Below, piece after piece: positions 60,610 through 64,000 of a stretch of 64,000 nt of DNA (positions are counted from its first letter, which is position 1; every line of letters starts with the position of its first letter). A model generated the notes under the pieces. The model saw nothing but the letters and a program-made list of their open reading frames with translations. It was not told the DNA's origin and searched no databases. A program made the position numbers and the translations under genes. This DNA is from Typha latifolia (lineage: Eukaryota; Streptophyta; Magnoliopsida; Poales; Typhaceae), in NCBI GenBank assembly GCA_019914945.1, contig CM034099.1:2604001-2668000 (forward strand). Direction: 5' to 3'.

Positions 60610-60920
60610 AAAAAAAGAGCCGTCGGACGGCCAGGATCGATCGGGTGTCCAAAGATTCCTATGTTGAAATTGTCAAAAAGTAACTGGCAACTCGCCAGTA
60701 ATTACACTCGAGGACTCGCAGTGCATTTAATGGGCCCCCACCCCTCTGGTAAAGATTTGCTACAGCGGCGGTGACGGCTTCGCACGTGCGAGGCGGCACC
60801 TGCCACGGACACGCGTCGGCCCGACTTCGGCGGGGACCACGGCACCCGCTCGCACGTGCCGAGGGGAACGCCACTACCCCCCTCTCCGGCCGGCCGGCAC
60901 CTTTTTCTTGGGTCCATGTG
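60610..60920. other. GC-rich island with two G-boxes and no visible gene
   Basis: This GC-rich island stands in AT-rich flanks. It holds CACGTG at 60783-60788, inside the 12-base palindrome TCGCACGTGCGA (60780-60791), and a second CACGTG at 60853-60858. Short open frames on both strands reflect the GC content and have no domain. It could be a distal promoter element of the BES1-type gene, the promoter of an unseen transcript, or a transposon remnant. Confidence 0.45.
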
Positions 60921-62848
60921 TGGAAAAGTAAAAATAGCGGAGTGATATTATAATCCTTTTCTCCGCCTTAAAAATGTCCATTATGCCCCTGATAAAGCCT
61001 GTACTCACTCTGCGTTTAGACGCAGAAGGCAGCAGCACTGCTCAATCTCAAGAATTAAATTATATTTAACCCCTGTACCTGAAATATGTGTGTTTTTACT
61101 TTTCAGTCCCATTGGGCAAGTTAATTCTTTGCAAGAGATCACAAAATTATATATATATATATATATATAAGACGAATAATCTCTTTTCCAACTTGGTCCA
61201 AGTGTAACTTCAATTCTAACAGGGACTAATTTCTTCTAATCAAATGCTGGATGCCAACTTATTCGTGCAGTCAGCCTGGATTAGAATGGTTTAAATTTGC
61301 TACTAGAAATTGGGATTAGACTGATAACAATTGAGGGATTGCGAATTTAGATTTTAAACAACTAAATTAAAAAGAAGAATCAATTTCTAGCTCATCTAAT
61401 CTTGTGTTGTTGCTAATAAGACTCTGAATTGTATTATATATACTTTAGTTAATTTTTTAAGATTATTTATGAGCTTGAATGTTATAAATGGATTGGACAA
61501 AGAGTCAATTCTCCTTATATATAGAGACACTTAAGTCTCACTAAGCTTTTAGCTGCTTAGTCTAAGCTTCAAAGTATATGCGTCAAATATTATCGAGACT
61601 TGCTCTAAGTCATCGTGCTGTCAAACTGTTCTTCTAAGCTAACCGCGCTGTTTAGTCACGGAGAAGTTACCTACCTACTCTAGTAGAGTTGGTTGGTTAC
61701 TTTAGTTGATCTTTAAGTTCCACCATTTTCGTAACGAAATCGAACCCGAAACTGAAACGGAAACCGTTAGATCATGATCTGACGGCCAGCTCACTAGAGA
61801 AAGACAGGACGGGCAAGCGCACGTGCAGAGGCCCTTCTAAGAGTTTTCGTTAAAGTGGTGCTACAGTTACCTTAGACGTGTTGTGGTAGAGGGGAAGACT
61901 CGTACACGCATGTCATTGCATTCAAATTCATTAATTGTTTGTAAGTTGATACATAAATAGAGAGAGAGAAAATAAAAAGAGAGAGAGATAAGACTCGCCC
62001 AAATTATGAATCTAGGTAACATATAAATCGGACTAACATTAAATCAAGCATATAACAACAATGAAAAAATCACTCATTCACAGTCAGGAGCGGATACGGC
62101 GATGAACCGATGAACCTTAGAACATGAGGTTTGAGAGGTCCAAATATCTTTAGAGTTGTCCTTAATAGAAGAAAAAAAAATTAAATGTAAAATAATTTGA
62201 GTTTAGTCTAATATCGAATTCATTCGTATTTACTACCTCAAGCTATTTAATCTATTCATGATTTGACATATCAATTTGTTTTATAATATATAAAAAATTA
62301 TTTACAATACGAAATTATTTCATTTATAATTGAATAACTTATGTCATCCTATAACTTATTTACAAGTGTCATCCTATAAAAAACTATTTACTAACTCCAT
62401 TGAAACCGATGGCTCTATCAAGTGAAGGCCTAACACGCATAACCATGCCAAATGAAGCAGTTGAATTTAAAGGAGGTAAGTGAGAGGATAGTAGGCGAGG
62501 TCATGGTAACGAGCAGCAAGGAGGGTCCATAAGGACACTTCGTTCTTCCATTTGGAAGGCGAGAGAATAGGGACCAAAAGTATAGAAAATGACACGATAG
62601 CATTAGAGGGAGAAAAACCTCTCATCTCTACAAAAGAGGAGAAGGAGAAGACTTCAAATGAAGAGGAGAGTTTTATTTATTTATTTAAATTGAAAACCTA
62701 ACAATGTTGATTTGCTAGGCCAGCTGAGAAGTTCCCCCAGACTGTGTTAAATACTATTACTGACATGTAAAATTTATTTAGTGACATAATAAATAGATAA
62801 TACACTAAAAAGAAAACAGTAAGAGATATTTCCCCCCTTCCCCTATAT

Positions 62849-62894
<46 letters not shown>

Positions 62895-64000
62895 CTTAAT
62901 TAACGTCTACCATCTTGGCGTGTATTAAATTATTAGTGATGACATAAAGAAAAGTTGGAATTGGGGAACTTGGAACGTTTTTGCACGTGGGCACGTGGGT
63001 CCCAATCGTCCGCGTCTCGGCTAATTAATATAGTGGGGACCCTCGTGGAGCCGCGCCCGCGCGTGTAGTGCGTAGAGAGGAGGTTTCCTCGAGCTTTAAT
63101 TAATTAGCAACTAATAATACGACGAGGCATGCAAATTGCTACGTGATGTCGAGATTTAATTATTTGTCTAATGATCTAAACTTGGGCCTTGGGCTTCTTT
63201 TGTGGATGGATGTTGACCGACTCTGCTTTAAATCCAGGAGGAAATTAACAAAATCCAGTCTGATTTGAGCCATTCTTTATATATAAAATCTAACTAACTA
63301 CCAACCAATTCTTTATATATAAATATTCCATCACAGGTGTGCTTGTCCTCCTTTATCCATGCAATTGAGTATTACACTTAGCTTTGAAATCGATTTATCA
63401 TATTAAGCCATTAATCTAACATTAACTTCGAGGCAATGTGAGGTTTAGTCCTACTGGAAATGAAAACTAGGATGCGAAAAGCTTGAGAAGGTATTATATA
63501 TCTTTTTAAAGATAAGCTGGTATAATAACTACTTGAGATAATTCACCTTTTTCCAGAATTAACATCGAGATTAACCTTATTGACACGAGAAATATGTGAA
63601 CTATATCTTTGGCCTTTGGCTTTATAATTGGTTTATTTTCAGTTCTTTTGAAGCTTTCATAAAAACAGCAATGTTTGAGACATAACAAGCAAGAGATGTA
63701 TCTCCAGTGAGACTTTAAAGCAACCAACTTTACTCCAAAGATCAGATTGAGTTTAAATTTGAGTTCATTTTACCTGGAATAGAATAATTATCTGCTCTGA
63801 ATATAAAAATATTCAGTTCTTTTATGTAAACACCTAACTACTGCCATGCAGAAATTCACGTACACAAATATCTTCTCATAAATAAACCGAAATGCTGGAA
63901 TAAATACAACTTTTCCACATAGAAAGAATTTCCTTATCGTTGGGAATAAAAACCATACAGAAGGATAAGCTCTTATTGATGAGTATTTCTATCCATCAAT
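60921..64000. other. Right-end intergenic region
   Basis: This is AT-rich DNA with AT microsatellites at 61147-61170 and 62852-62891. A small GC-rich, promoter-like patch at 62984-63090 carries two adjacent CACGTG boxes (62984-62989 and 62992-62997). I find no open frame with domain content. The patch may belong to a gene beyond the window or to a non-coding RNA. Confidence 0.4.

Overview
The window is nuclear DNA from a flowering plant, very likely a monocot. Spliced plant-type genes with GT-AG introns sit in AT-rich intergenic DNA that is full of microsatellites and decayed repeats. The gene set and the look of the proteins suggest a palm-like monocot; that placement is inferred from memory of the families, not from a database search. 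I found no prokaryotic features, CRISPR array, rRNA or convincing tRNA.

Ten protein-coding genes can be modelled with in-phase splice junctions. In order they are: (1) an INDETERMINATE-domain C2H2 zinc-finger protein (+, 351-2680); (2) a vicilin-like cupin with a very long Glu/Arg tail (-, 5319-7689); (3) a HAIRY MERISTEM/SCL6-type GRAS regulator with an intact miR171 site (-, 9199-10641); (4) a JAC1/auxilin-like J-domain protein (+, 12851-21370); (5) a DeSI-like PPPDE-family protease (+, 26359-29426); (6) an HD-Zip class I regulator (-, 30988-31820); (7) a P-class PPR protein (-, 40062-41645); (8) the exosome core subunit RRP42 (-, 42281-46159); (9) a TAG-family DNA-3-methyladenine glycosylase (+, 52202-55450); and (10) a BES1/BZR1-family brassinosteroid regulator (-, 57121-59221). 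Four of the ten are developmental or hormone transcription factors, and each of those has a CT/GA tract just upstream of its start codon.

The most unusual region is 46.2-49.1 kb, next to RRP42. The promoter, 5' leader and first three exons of RRP42 were copied there in inverted orientation. The copy has decayed: the start codon is lost and there are frameshifts and internal tandem duplications. A third copy of the upstream region creates inverted-repeat arms of about 0.7 kb around the pseudogene, with homology to the leader and promoter of the working gene. Similar inverted duplications in plants can feed small RNAs back onto the parent gene. A second relic, at 38.1-38.4 kb, is a fragment of the glycosylase gene that still carries intron sequence, so it was copied as DNA; it lies between two short direct repeats.

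The intergenic regions are mostly AT-rich. They hold microsatellites, a possible LINE RNase H relic near 8.3-8.6 kb, a composite transposon-like block at 50.0-51.4 kb, and two GC-rich islands with G-boxes near the right end (60.6-60.9 and 62.98-63.09 kb) that have no visible gene. The genes do not form an operon-like or pathway cluster; their adjacency looks like ordinary plant gene order.
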